A stretch of 15,481 nucleotides of DNA from Myxococcota bacterium (GTDB lineage Bacteria; Myxococcota; Polyangia; GCA-2747355; JAKLHH01), in assembly GCA_022710245.1 (NCBI GenBank), contig JAKLHH010000048.1:1-15481 (forward strand). Direction: 5' to 3'. The notes under the pieces were generated by a model. That model saw only the letters and a list, made by a program, of their open reading frames with translations, was not told the DNA's origin and did not search any database. Below, in pieces: positions 1 to 7,309 of this stretch. A program made the position numbers and the translations under genes. Each line of letters begins with the position of its first letter. The stretch's first letter is position 1.

Positions 1-225
1 CGCATCTCGATCGACAGCGCCACGGGCGTCAAGACGGCCGAGTCGCTGACCCAGGTCGCGGGACGCGCGGGCGGGATGTCGCTCGCGGGCGGCGGCACCC
101 GGGTGATCCTCAGCATGTCGGCGATCGGGCCAGGCTCCGCCACGGCGAGCCACCTCGGCAACCCGGTCGCGAGCGGCGCGACGCTGGGCGCCCCGAGCCT
201 GGAGGCCTGGCGCGAGATCCGCTGA
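1..225 (+). CDS. 3' end of an unrecognised gene
   Basis: The window opens inside a reading frame that runs 74 codons to a TGA at 223-225. Nearly every codon ends in G or C, as in the clear genes of this window, which supports real coding. The visible C-terminus is rich in Gly, Ala and Ser (for example AGRAGGMSLAGGG) and ends in LEAWREIR. I see no catalytic motif, membrane segment or known domain, and the start and most of the protein lie outside the window. No terminator with a T-tract follows; the next feature is the tRNA-Arg unit on the other strand. Function unknown. Confidence 0.6.
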   Translation, partial: RISIDSATGVKTAESLTQVAGRAGGMSLAGGGTRVILSMSAIGPGSATASHLGNPVASGATLGAPSLEAWREIR

Positions 226-348
226 GGCGCCGGACGGCGATCGTGGCCGCTGGCTGGCCAGAGGGTCTGCGGCCGGTCAGTCGGTCCGCTGCCACGGCGT
301 CGTCGATACCCTCAGTGGGAGCGCTAGCGCTTCGCTGGCGCAGACAGC

Positions 349-380
349 AAAAAGCCCTGCCGGCGGTGCCAGCAGGGCTT
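349..380 (-). terminator. Rho-independent terminator of tRNA-Arg
   Basis: On the minus strand a perfect 9-bp stem AAGCCCTGC/GCAGGGCTT (plus positions 372-380 and 352-360) encloses an 11-nt loop and runs into five T residues (plus-strand A at 349-353). It lies about 10 nt past the tRNA 3' end, where a tRNA terminator is expected. On the plus strand the stem is followed by GGTCTT, so it is not a good terminator for the gene ending at 225. Confidence 0.85.
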
Positions 381-389
381 GGTCTTCAG

Positions 390-463
390 CGCGCCTGGAC
401 AGATTCGAACTGCCGACCCACGGTTCCGTAGACCGTTGCTCTATCCAACTGAGCTACAGGCGC
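390..463 (-). tRNA. tRNA-Arg (anticodon ACG)
   Basis: Read on the minus strand, the sequence folds as a complete cloverleaf: acceptor GCGCCTG (457-463) pairs with CAGGCGC (391-397); the D-arm is GCTC/GAGC; the anticodon stem is ACGGT/ACCGT with loop CTACGGA, giving anticodon ACG; and the T-arm carries TTCGAAT. The discriminator base is G at 390. It is followed by CTG, so the 3' CCA is not encoded. The ACG anticodon, read as ICG after deamination of A34 by TadA, decodes CGU, CGC and CGA. It forms its own transcription unit with a promoter upstream and a hairpin terminator downstream. Confidence 0.96.
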
Positions 464-482
464 GTGCTACGTACCGGGGCTG

Positions 483-511
483 AATATGCCCAGCCGGGCC
501 CGGTCCGTCAA
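483..511 (-). promoter_or_regulatory. Sigma70-type promoter of tRNA-Arg
   Basis: The minus strand carries TTGACG (plus 506-511) and CATATT (plus 483-488) separated by exactly 17 bp, matching 5/6 and 4/6 of the housekeeping consensus. The predicted transcription start near 476 lies about 12 nt before the mature tRNA 5' end at 463. Spacing and location make this a convincing stable-RNA promoter; it was not tested by transcript mapping. Confidence 0.6.
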
Positions 512-574
512 GCCCCTCGATCGCCCTCCCCGTGCGAAAGCTCGGGAGCAGCGCCACGGAGCCGCCGCCGATGA

Positions 575-3500
575 TCACGGGGTGCGCGGGCGCCGCTTCT
601 TCTTTGCCTTCCTGGCCGGCTTGGCGTCCGTGTCCGCCACCTTGCGCCGCTTCTTCTTCTTCACCGTCTTCGCCCCGTCGGCGTCGCCCTTGACCTTGCC
701 GCGGACCTTGCCCTTGCCTGTCGGCGTGGAGTCGTCGACCGACTTGACCCGCGGCTTCTTCACCGGCGCCACCGCGCCGTCGTCGGGCGCGGGGGTGGCC
801 TTGACCTTCCGCTTGCCCTTGCCCACCAGCGCGCCGTCGTCGGCGCCGCAGGTGCGGCCGGTCAGCGGGTCGCGGTAGCGGTACTGGCGGAGCTCCTTCA
901 CCTCGGCGTAGGGCGCCCGGCAGAGCTCGTCGAGGCTCTTCGGCGGCGGCAGGCCCAGCTCGGCCGCCGTCTTCTTCGCGTGGTGGAGCGCGGAGGCGCG
1001 CGTCCGCTCGGGCTGCGCCGCGGTCCAGACCGAGCGCGGCTGCACCTTGACGTGGGTGAAGATGCGGGGCCCGAAGCTGGCCCGGCTGCGGCGGAGGACC
1101 AGCGCGGGCGTCGTCGCGAGGGGCGGGAAGACGTCGCCAAAGATCGTCTGGAAGCCACCGGCGCCGTCCTTCGCGAGGACGAGCGGCTCGGCGTGGCCGA
1201 GGAGGACGGGCTCGCGGCAGCCCGCGGCCGCCAGCGCGGCGCGCAGCTCCTCGGCGGAGGCGCCGATCCCGCTCGCGTAGAGGAGCGTCACCTCGTCGAG
1301 GCTGTCGGTGCGCTTGCCGGCGGGCAGAGCGCAGACGGCGGCGAGCGGCCGTCCCGCGGGCCCGGCCAGCGCGGCCGAGGAGGCGCCCTGCACGCTGATC
1401 GAGCCCACCTCGGCGTCGGGCCGCGCGGCCACCGCCGGCAGCGCAGGGCCCTCGGGGCGGCGCGGCCGCAGGACCAGGCTGGCGGATGCGCCGGCCGTGC
1501 CAGCGAGCGCCTTGCCGTCGGCGACGAGCGCCCGGCCGGGGCCGAAGTCGCCGAGCGGCAGCACCGCGAGGGGCCGCTCGGGCGCGGCCGCCGCGGGCAT
1601 CGCTGTGCCCGTGCCCGCGGCCGCCGTGCCCGTGCTCGTCGCCGCCGGCGCGGTCGCCGCCGGCCCCAGGCAGCCCGCGTCCCCCTTGGGCAGGCAGAGC
1701 GTCGGCTCGAGCCAGCGCAGGTCGAGCTTCACCACGTGGACCCGCCGCTCCTTCTTCGCCGGGCTGGCGCCGCCGGGGAGGACGAAGGCGCGGGTCATCG
1801 CCTGCGGGAAGCGGAGCGCGGCGGGCGGCAGCGCGGCCGAGGTCCAGCGCCCCGCCTCCTTGCCGGCGCCGGCGAGGTCGGGCCCCGGCAGCGTGTCGCG
1901 GGCGACCAGATAGAAGAAGTCGCGCGCCTCGCGGCCGAGGTAGCGTGGCACCGGCGAGTTGCCCGTCCCGCGCACCACCTCGCGCATGAAGTAGCGGAGC
2001 GAGTCGACGCCGGGGTAGGTGCCGTGACGGGCGAAGTACTTCTCCTCGACGAAGCCCTCGGGCTCCGTCTCGCCGGCGCGAAGCACGTTGAAGAACTCGA
2101 AGCCGACGTGCCCCGAGTTGATGTCGAGCTCCATGCCGTAGTTGCACCCCGCGCGCTGCATCGCCTTGCCCAGCGTGGGGCCGTCGACCGGGTTGCCGAG
2201 GACGTACATCACGTGGCCGCTCGCGTGCAGGCAGAGGCCGGAGCGGATGATGTAGGCCGTCGGCCCCGAGCCGGTGAGGAAGCCGGCGCCGCCCCCCCAG
2301 GAGCCCCGCTTCCAGGGGTTGAACTGCGAGTCCTCGACGAGCGGCGTCAGGTTCTGCCGGAAGGAGCTGATCCACTCGGGGGTCCAGCCCGCCTTGGCGT
2401 TGCCGTCCCACGTGCCGAAGCCGGTGGCGCCGTCGGCGAGCCGGGCCACGGTGGCGGCCCAGGGCTTCGGCGGGCAGTAGACGCGGCGCTCCTCCATCAT
2501 GCCGAAGTCGCCGTGCATGCTCTGGAAGCCACCGTTGAAGGCGGCGACCACCCGGGGCAGCAGCTTGGGGTCGCGCGGGATCACGCCGCGGCCGAGCTCG
2601 CCCGTCGCCGAGCGCGGCTCGGCGGTGCCGCCGACCATGCGCAGGTCGAGCCGCCGCGGGTCCCAGGCGACGAAGTAGACGCGCGCGAAGAGCCGCTCGG
2701 CGTCGGGCCTGAGGAAGGTCATCGCGAAGTAGCTCGGCTGCCCCGCCTCGGCGCGCAGGAACGGCCCCTTCACCTCCACCCACTCGCCCTCGCCCTTGAG
2801 CGCGCCGCCGAGGATCGGCCTCAGCCTCGGCGGTGGCCAGCCCTCGATCTTCGCGCCGCCGGCGGCGACCACGGGCAGCGCCATCTCGTCCTTGATCTCG
2901 ACGGCGCTGATCGAGGCGCCCGAGATGCGCCGCGCGCGGTCGATGACGCCGTAGAACTTGTCCTCGAGCCAGGCGATCTTGTCGGGGCCGATGAAGGAGA
3001 AGTTCCGCACCGTGTCGACCGCCCAGGCGATGAAGCTCCGCTTGCCGATGCGCACCACGCGCGCCTGCGCCGGCCCGCGCAGCACCTTCGCCTGGCGCGC
3101 GTCGACGACGACCTCGAAGGCGCCGTCCTTGCCGCTCGCGTGCAGCAGCCCGCCCTGCCAGGCGAGGCTCAGTGGCCGCGGCACCGTGAGCTCCACCTCG
3201 ACGCGGTCGAGGCCGCGCAGGCGCCCGGTCTCCTGCCAGTTGGTGAGCCGCTGCTGCAGGCGCTGCAAGCCGCTGAAGTCGGCCAGCGCTCGCTGCGAGA
3301 GCCCGTCGAGGTCGAGGATGGTCACCGTCGAGGTCTTGCCCTCGACGGCAGAGGCGTAGGCGAGGAAGCGCTCGCCGTCGTAGCGGAGCTCCTGCTCGTC
3401 GGCGAGGCTGGTCCGCGACAGCGCGAAGGCCGGCGAGGCGTGGACCGGGATCCCCCTGGCCGAGACGATGACGTGGGCGAAGTAGAGGTCGCGGTGCTTG

Positions 3501-3757
3501 TCGCCGGCGGCGCGCGCGAGGAAGTAGGCCTCGCGCGGCGACAGGTCGCTGCCCCCTCCGCGCAGGAGGACGCTGGCTGGATCGACCTCCAGCTTGTGTC
3601 GGGCCGCGAGGTGCCGGGCGATGTTGGCGGCGGGCTGGTCCGCCTGCCAGGCCGTGAGCGGGAGGAACGCGAGGGCGAGCGGCACCGTCACCGCGGAGAT
3701 CGAGGCGACCAGGAGCCCGACCCGGAACGCATGGGAGCGAGGGGCGCTGGATGGCAC
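575..3757 (-). CDS. Membrane-anchored protein with divergent phosphodiester-glycosidase (NAGPA/DUF2233-like) domain
   Basis: This 1060-residue frame starts with GTG at 3757; I saw no strong ribosome site, but the start is needed to include the N-terminal hydrophobic segment (about residues 12-35), which reads as a signal anchor. Residues about 400-560 resemble the NAGPA (PF09992) fold: AAFNGGFQ (405-412) fits the family's N-G-G-F strand, and GLCLHASGHVMYVLGN followed by YGMELDINSGH (540-550) fits the region that normally ends in LDGGGSS. Asp545 is kept but the glycine triad is replaced by INSG, so glycosidase activity is uncertain. Residues 640-975 show no recognisable domain, and 975-1060 form a Lys/Arg-rich, histone-tail-like end. 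Proteins with this fold cleave phosphodiester-linked sugars; here an exported envelope role is inferred. The gene stands alone, divergent from the secreted-protein gene at 3981. Confidence 0.85.
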   Translation of the reverse strand: MPSSAPRSHAFRVGLLVASISAVTVPLALAFLPLTAWQADQPAANIARHLAARHKLEVDPASVLLRGGGSDLSPREAYFLARAAGDKHRDLYFAHVIVSARGIPVHASPAFALSRTSLADEQELRYDGERFLAYASAVEGKTSTVTILDLDGLSQRALADFSGLQRLQQRLTNWQETGRLRGLDRVEVELTVPRPLSLAWQGGLLHASGKDGAFEVVVDARQAKVLRGPAQARVVRIGKRSFIAWAVDTVRNFSFIGPDKIAWLEDKFYGVIDRARRISGASISAVEIKDEMALPVVAAGGAKIEGWPPPRLRPILGGALKGEGEWVEVKGPFLRAEAGQPSYFAMTFLRPDAERLFARVYFVAWDPRRLDLRMVGGTAEPRSATGELGRGVIPRDPKLLPRVVAAFNGGFQSMHGDFGMMEERRVYCPPKPWAATVARLADGATGFGTWDGNAKAGWTPEWISSFRQNLTPLVEDSQFNPWKRGSWGGGAGFLTGSGPTAYIIRSGLCLHASGHVMYVLGNPVDGPTLGKAMQRAGCNYGMELDINSGHVGFEFFNVLRAGETEPEGFVEEKYFARHGTYPGVDSLRYFMREVVRGTGNSPVPRYLGREARDFFYLVARDTLPGPDLAGAGKEAGRWTSAALPPAALRFPQAMTRAFVLPGGASPAKKERRVHVVKLDLRWLEPTLCLPKGDAGCLGPAATAPAATSTGTAAAGTGTAMPAAAAPERPLAVLPLGDFGPGRALVADGKALAGTAGASASLVLRPRRPEGPALPAVAARPDAEVGSISVQGASSAALAGPAGRPLAAVCALPAGKRTDSLDEVTLLYASGIGASAEELRAALAAAGCREPVLLGHAEPLVLAKDGAGGFQTIFGDVFPPLATTPALVLRRSRASFGPRIFTHVKVQPRSVWTAAQPERTRASALHHAKKTAAELGLPPPKSLDELCRAPYAEVKELRQYRYRDPLTGRTCGADDGALVGKGKRKVKATPAPDDGAVAPVKKPRVKSVDDSTPTGKGKVRGKVKGDADGAKTVKKKKRRKVADTDAKPARKAKKKRRPRTP

Positions 3758-3980
3758 GGCCTATCTTGGAGCCCGCCCGGGGTAGGGGTCAAGCGCGGCA
3801 CCCACGGCAGCGGCGCTGGCTCCTGTTTTCGGAGACTGGCCGGTCCTCTGGTGGACAGCCGCCTAGCCGCCTGCCCGGGGTGTCCGCCGCGGCCTCGCGC
3901 TAACTCATCGGGATCCAACGCGGTCGCTTCAGGCCAGGTGGCCGAGGTTGCTGGCCTTTGGCTTGCTTGCCGAGGAGGTG

Positions 3981-4622
3981 ATGCTCCGCCTCTCAGCGCT
4001 CGGTCTCTGCCTGCTGCTCGCCCAGCTCGCCTGGGCTGACGCGAAGCCGTCAGCCCCCAAGCTGACGAACACCTACGCGAAGCCAGTGCTGCCGGAGCAG
4101 CCCAAGCCCCCGACCTTTCCAGCCGCCTCGGGCACCACGGCGACGGCCAAGAAGCCGTTCTTCGAGCAGACCTCGCACGTGCCGCTCTCGACCCTCGGGT
4201 CCAGCCTGCTGGAGACGAAGCCGGCCTGGAGCCCGAAGGAGACGAGCTGGGAGACCCGTGACAGCCGTGACCTCAAGGGATCCCGGACGGACGCCTTTGG
4301 TACGGCCATGCTGGAGCCGCCAGATCCCGCGCTCTCGCCGGCCTGGACGACCGCGCCCGAGCCGCAGAGCCTCGAGACCCGCCGCGATCGCTCGTACCAC
4401 AGGTCGGAGCCCCGGGATCGCAGGACCGTGGAGACGAGGCGGCCCGGTCGCGATCTCACCGCCGCCGTCCTCGACCTGATCACCCGCCGGCCGGTCCGTG
4501 TGGTGCTGCCGCCTGCCGCGGCGCATCCGCAGCGGCCCCGGAACGTACCGCCGAGCACCCTGCGCAAGCTGGGCCTGCAGCTCGAGCTGACCCAGATGCA
4601 GGACGCCCTGAAGCTGCCCTGA
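3981..4622 (+). CDS. Secreted protein of unknown function
   Basis: A 213-residue protein. I chose the ATG at 3981 because it opens a clean signal peptide (MLRL, hydrophobic core, then AWA at 17-19 followed by DA) and is preceded by GAGGAGGTG at 3972-3980. That Shine-Dalgarno is unusually close (about 2 nt), so the in-frame GTG at 3978 is possible; the frame is also open to a TTG at 3948, which would spoil the signal peptide. The mature part is Pro-, Lys- and Thr-rich, then Arg-rich around residues 133-160 (RRDRSYHRSEPRDRR), and ends in a short amphipathic stretch. It looks largely disordered and I recognise no domain. It precedes the tRNA-Ser promoter and has no obvious partner. Confidence 0.8.
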   Translation: MLRLSALGLCLLLAQLAWADAKPSAPKLTNTYAKPVLPEQPKPPTFPAASGTTATAKKPFFEQTSHVPLSTLGSSLLETKPAWSPKETSWETRDSRDLKGSRTDAFGTAMLEPPDPALSPAWTTAPEPQSLETRRDRSYHRSEPRDRRTVETRRPGRDLTAAVLDLITRRPVRVVLPPAAAHPQRPRNVPPSTLRKLGLQLELTQMQDALKLP

Positions 4623-4663
4623 GCAGACGAGAGCGCGGCTCGCGCGTCACCATCACGCAGCTA

Positions 4664-4692
4664 TTGACGAGCACGGGCGCTGAGACTAATCT
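4664..4692 (+). promoter_or_regulatory. Promoter of the tRNA-Ser / SRP RNA block
   Basis: TTGACG at 4664-4669 (5/6 to the -35 consensus) is followed after 17 bp by TAATCT at 4687-4692; the overlapping ACTAAT at 4685-4690 is a closer -10 match but with a 15-bp spacer. It is the only good -35 box between the end of the secreted-protein gene (4622) and the first tRNA-Ser (4747), so it probably drives both tRNAs and perhaps the SRP RNA. Confidence 0.5.
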
Positions 4693-4746
4693 CCGTCGTC
4701 CGGGTCGCCTGGGAGGTCGACGCAACCGACAATTCAGAGAGCCGTC

Positions 4747-4836
4747 GGAGAGATGGCCGAGCTGGTCGAAGGCGCCTGATTCGAAATCAGGTGTACGCCT
4801 AGCGTACCGGGGGTTCGAATCCCTCTCTCTCCGCCA
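4747..4836 (+). tRNA. tRNA-Ser (anticodon CGA)
   Basis: Acceptor GGAGAGA (4747-4753) pairs with TCTCTCC (4826-4832), followed by discriminator G and an encoded CCA (4834-4836). The anticodon arm CCTGA-TTCGAAA-TCAGG gives anticodon CGA, which reads UCG. The long variable arm (TGTACGCC TAGC GTACC region) is the class II feature of serine tRNAs, and the T-loop is TTCGAAT. It is the first of two tandem tRNA-Ser genes ahead of the SRP RNA gene. Confidence 0.96.
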
Positions 4837-4853
4837 GCCCATGCGGCCCGCGT

Positions 4854-4938
<85 letters not shown>

Positions 4939-4952
4939 CTGCAGCACCCCTT

Positions 4953-5037
4953 GTGGCTCCGGGTGACGAGAATCCCATGAACCCCGCCAGGCCCGGAAGG
5001 GAGCAACGGTAGTGGGAGGACCGGGTACCCGGAGCCG
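4953..5037 (+). ncRNA. ffs: Small signal recognition particle RNA (4.5S)
   Basis: The apical domain is unmistakable: GCCAGGCCCGGAAGGGAGCA (4986-5005) contains the GGAA tetraloop closed by CCC/GGG and the internal-loop AGCA that binds the Ffh M domain. The ends close as GGCTCCGGGT (4955-4964) with ACCCGGAGCC (5027-5036), a perfect 10-bp helix, giving the short Alu-less hairpin form of about 83-85 nt. With Ffh and FtsY it targets nascent membrane and secreted proteins to the translocon. Its place between tRNA-Ser and dnaX is a conserved bacterial arrangement. The exact 5' end is uncertain by a few bases. Confidence 0.95.
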
Positions 5038-5044
5038 TTTTTTT
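5027..5044 (+). terminator. ffs: T-tract terminator of the SRP RNA
   Basis: The 3' strand of the SRP RNA's own closing helix (5027-5036) is followed by G and seven T residues (5038-5044). The mature RNA hairpin therefore doubles as an intrinsic terminator. This suggests dnaX, about 100 nt further on, is not simply read through from the stable-RNA promoter. Confidence 0.8.
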
Positions 5045-5146
5045 ATCCCTCGCGGCAGCCCCGCACGACCGCCCTCTGCGCGGTGCGGCGCCGCTCGACC
5101 ATCTGCCGCTCTGCGCTTTCAGAGCAGCAGCCCCTGGACATGACCC

Positions 5147-7309
5147 GTGGCAACCAAGCGCAAGACTGAGCCGAAGGTGGAGGCGCCCGCCTCATCCGGG
5201 AGCGTCCCCGAGGGACGCGAGGACCGGGCGCCCGAGGTGACGGAGGGCGGCGCGCAGGCGCCCCGCGAGCGCGGCCAGCACCGCGGCTACGTCGTCCTCG
5301 CGCGGCGCTACCGGCCGGGCCAGTTCGAGGACGTGGTGGGCCAGCAGCACGTGACGCGGACGCTGCAGAACGCCATCGAGGCGGGGCGCGTCCACCACGC
5401 CTACCTCTTCACCGGGTCGCGCGGCGTGGGCAAGACCACCGTCGCGCGCATCCTGGCCAAGGCGCTCAACTGTGATCAGGGCGCGAGCGCGCATCCGTGC
5501 GACGCCTGCGCCTCCTGCCAGGAGATCCGCGCCGGCACCTCCGTCGACGTGCAGGAGATCGACGGCGCGAGCCACACCGGCGTCGACGACGTGCGCGAGC
5601 TGCGCGAGAGCGTGCGCTATCAGCCGGCGCGCTGCCGCCGCCGCATCTACATCATCGACGAAGTGCACATGCTCTCGACGAGCGCGTTCAACGCGCTGCT
5701 GAAGACGCTCGAGGAGCCGCCGCCGCACGTCGTCTTCATCTTCGCCACCACCGAGCCGCACAAGATCCCGGCGACCATCCTCTCGCGCTGCCAGCGCTTC
5801 GACTTCAAGCGCGTCTCCGACGCGGTGCTCGTGCAGCACCTCGCCTCGCTCTGCGAGCGCGAGGGCGTCGCCGTCGAGCGCTCCGGGCTCGCCCTCATCG
5901 CGCGCGCCTCGGAGGGGAGCGTGCGCGACTCGCTGAGCCTGCTCGACCAGGTGATCGCCTACACGAGCGAGGCGACGCCGAGCGAAGGCGCCGAGGCGGG
6001 CGCGATCTCCACGGCGCGCGTCGCCGAGGTCCTCGGCGTCGCGGACCGGCGGGTGCTCTTCGCGCTCTCGCGAGCGCTCCTCGCGCGCGAGGCGCAGGGC
6101 GCGCTGGCGGTCATCGACCGCCTCTTCGAGGGCGGGCAGGACCTCTCGCAGTTCGCCCAGGCGTTCCTCGCGCACCTGCGCGACCTCGCCGTCGTGCGCA
6201 CCTGCGCAGAGCCCGCCGGCCTGGTCGACGGCACCGAGTCGGAGCTCGCCGAGCTCCGCGAGCAGGCGCAGGGCCCCGGCGCCGAGCTCCTGCCGCAGCA
6301 CTTCGATCGCTTCGCGCGCACCGCCGAGGAGGTGGCGCGCTCGGCCTTCCCGCGGCTGCTCCTCGAGATGGCGGTGATCGAGATGGTGCACGCCGAGCCG
6401 CTCCTGCCGCTCGGCGATCTCCTCGAGCGCCTGGAGCGCCTCGAGGGGCGGCTGGGGTCGGGGGGCGCGCCGACCGGCGGGCCGCGGCCGGGTCCGACGG
6501 GGCCCGCGGGCGGCGGGCCGGGAGGGCGCCTGCCCTGGCAGCGCAGCGAGCCGAGGAGCGACGCGCCGCGCGGTGGGTCCGCCGAGCCGCGCGGCCCTCG
6601 CGCGTCGGCTCCCGCGGGGCCGCCAGCGGGCGAGCCCCCGAGGAGCGACGCCCTTCGCGGCGGGTCCGCCGAGCCGCGCGGGTCGCGGACGCCGGCTCCC
6701 GCAGCTCCGTCAGCGGGCGAGCCGAGGAGCGAGGATCCGCGCCCGCCCACGGCGGCCCGCGAGGGCACGCGAGCGGAGGGAGGCGCGCCGCGCGCCGCGC
6801 CAGCCCCCGAGCTGCCTCCCGCGCCCCGCGAGGAGCCTCGCGCGCCGTCGCCCGTCGCCGAGGTGGCCAGCGGCGCCGGCGCCGGCGACGGCCTCGCGCG
6901 CTGGCGGCAGCTCCTCGAGCGGCTCGAGGCCGATCGCCCGGCGGTCGCCTCGGTCTACTCCAGCGGGCGCCTCCTCCAGTGGTCCGGGGACCGCATCCTG
7001 CTAGGCTATCCGGAGGGGTCCTTCGCGCTGCAGCTCGCCCAGGACGCGGAGAAGCGGCGGGTGCTCGAGGCGGAGTGCAGCCGGATCGCCGGCCGGCGCC
7101 TCGGCATCCAGGTGCGCCAGATGACGGCCTCCGAGGCTGCCTCGCCGCAGGTCGTGCAGATGTCGGTGATGGAGGACCGGGAGCGCGCGCGGGCCGAGCG
7201 CGCCCGCGAGCTCCGCGAGGAGGCGGAGGGGCACCCGATGACGCGGGCCCTGGTGGAGAAGTTCGGGGCCGTGATCGAGTCTGTCACCACGGAGGCAGAT
7301 GAGCCATGA
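5147..7309 (+). CDS. dnaX: DNA polymerase III subunit gamma/tau
   Basis: A 720-residue clamp-loader ATPase. The conserved part starts at YVVLARRYRPGQFEDVVGQ (48-66). It has Walker A GSRGVGKTT (90-98), the four zinc-binding cysteines C109, C118, C121 and C124, Walker B IYIIDEVH (167-174), sensor-1 region ATTEPHKIP (200-208) and the arginine-finger SRC motif (213-215). Residues about 430-590 form a Pro/Gly/Arg-rich linker with tandem repeats, followed by a C-terminal domain (about 580-700) typical of tau. The start is doubtful: GTG 5147 has no clear ribosome site, and codons 15-29 come from a palindromic repeat found elsewhere in the window. In-frame GTG codons at 5177 and 5237 are alternatives; the latter still keeps the whole ATPase core. 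I saw no A-rich slippery heptamer, so programmed frameshifting to gamma is not evident. The stop overlaps the ybaB start. Confidence 0.97.
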   Translation: MATKRKTEPKVEAPASSGSVPEGREDRAPEVTEGGAQAPRERGQHRGYVVLARRYRPGQFEDVVGQQHVTRTLQNAIEAGRVHHAYLFTGSRGVGKTTVARILAKALNCDQGASAHPCDACASCQEIRAGTSVDVQEIDGASHTGVDDVRELRESVRYQPARCRRRIYIIDEVHMLSTSAFNALLKTLEEPPPHVVFIFATTEPHKIPATILSRCQRFDFKRVSDAVLVQHLASLCEREGVAVERSGLALIARASEGSVRDSLSLLDQVIAYTSEATPSEGAEAGAISTARVAEVLGVADRRVLFALSRALLAREAQGALAVIDRLFEGGQDLSQFAQAFLAHLRDLAVVRTCAEPAGLVDGTESELAELREQAQGPGAELLPQHFDRFARTAEEVARSAFPRLLLEMAVIEMVHAEPLLPLGDLLERLERLEGRLGSGGAPTGGPRPGPTGPAGGGPGGRLPWQRSEPRSDAPRGGSAEPRGPRASAPAGPPAGEPPRSDALRGGSAEPRGSRTPAPAAPSAGEPRSEDPRPPTAAREGTRAEGGAPRAAPAPELPPAPREEPRAPSPVAEVASGAGAGDGLARWRQLLERLEADRPAVASVYSSGRLLQWSGDRILLGYPEGSFALQLAQDAEKRRVLEAECSRIAGRRLGIQVRQMTASEAASPQVVQMSVMEDRERARAERARELREEAEGHPMTRALVEKFGAVIESVTTEADEP
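5191..5232 (-). repeat. Palindromic repeat, copy C, inverted, at the dnaX 5' end
   Basis: The reverse complement of this stretch aligns with the two intergenic copies at 12842 and 12981: against 12981-13021 I count 38 matches in 41 with one extra base. The central stem GCGTCCC/GGGACGC (5202-5208 and 5212-5218) is identical in all copies while the three-base loop differs (TCG here, TTC in the others, read in the same sense). It lies within the predicted first 30 codons of dnaX, encoding ASSGSVPEGREDRAP. Confidence 0.8.
6551..6721 (+). repeat. Tandem repeat inside dnaX linker (87 + 84 bp)
   Basis: Two in-frame units begin with CCGAGGAGCG at 6551 and 6638, and a third, partial unit begins at 6722. 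They encode 29- and 28-residue blocks sharing PRSD-x-x-RGGSAEPRG near the start and AGE at the end, in the disordered linker of the tau protein. Units differ by several substitutions, so this is an older duplication; it expands the linker without disturbing the frame. Confidence 0.8.

Noticed and set aside
320..331. Perfect 12-bp palindrome AGCGCTAGCGCT near tRNA-Arg
   Set aside because: Could suggest an attachment or operator site, but there is no integrase, no direct repeat of the tRNA 3' end and no partner copy; chance in high-GC DNA is plausible.
3787..3792. Minus-strand TTGACC upstream of the glycosidase-like gene as a -35 box
   Set aside because: No acceptable -10 at usual spacing; a promoter here would start transcription at or inside the start codon.
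980..4039. Plus-strand open frame of about 1019 codons opposite the glycosidase-like gene
   Set aside because: It is rich in Arg, Gly and Ala with no domain, lacks a signal or start context, and mirrors the codon bias of the minus-strand gene, as expected in high-GC DNA.
5192..6391. Minus-strand frame of about 399 codons opposite dnaX
   Set aside because: It is antisense to the ATPase core, with Leu/Arg/Glu-rich artefactual sequence.
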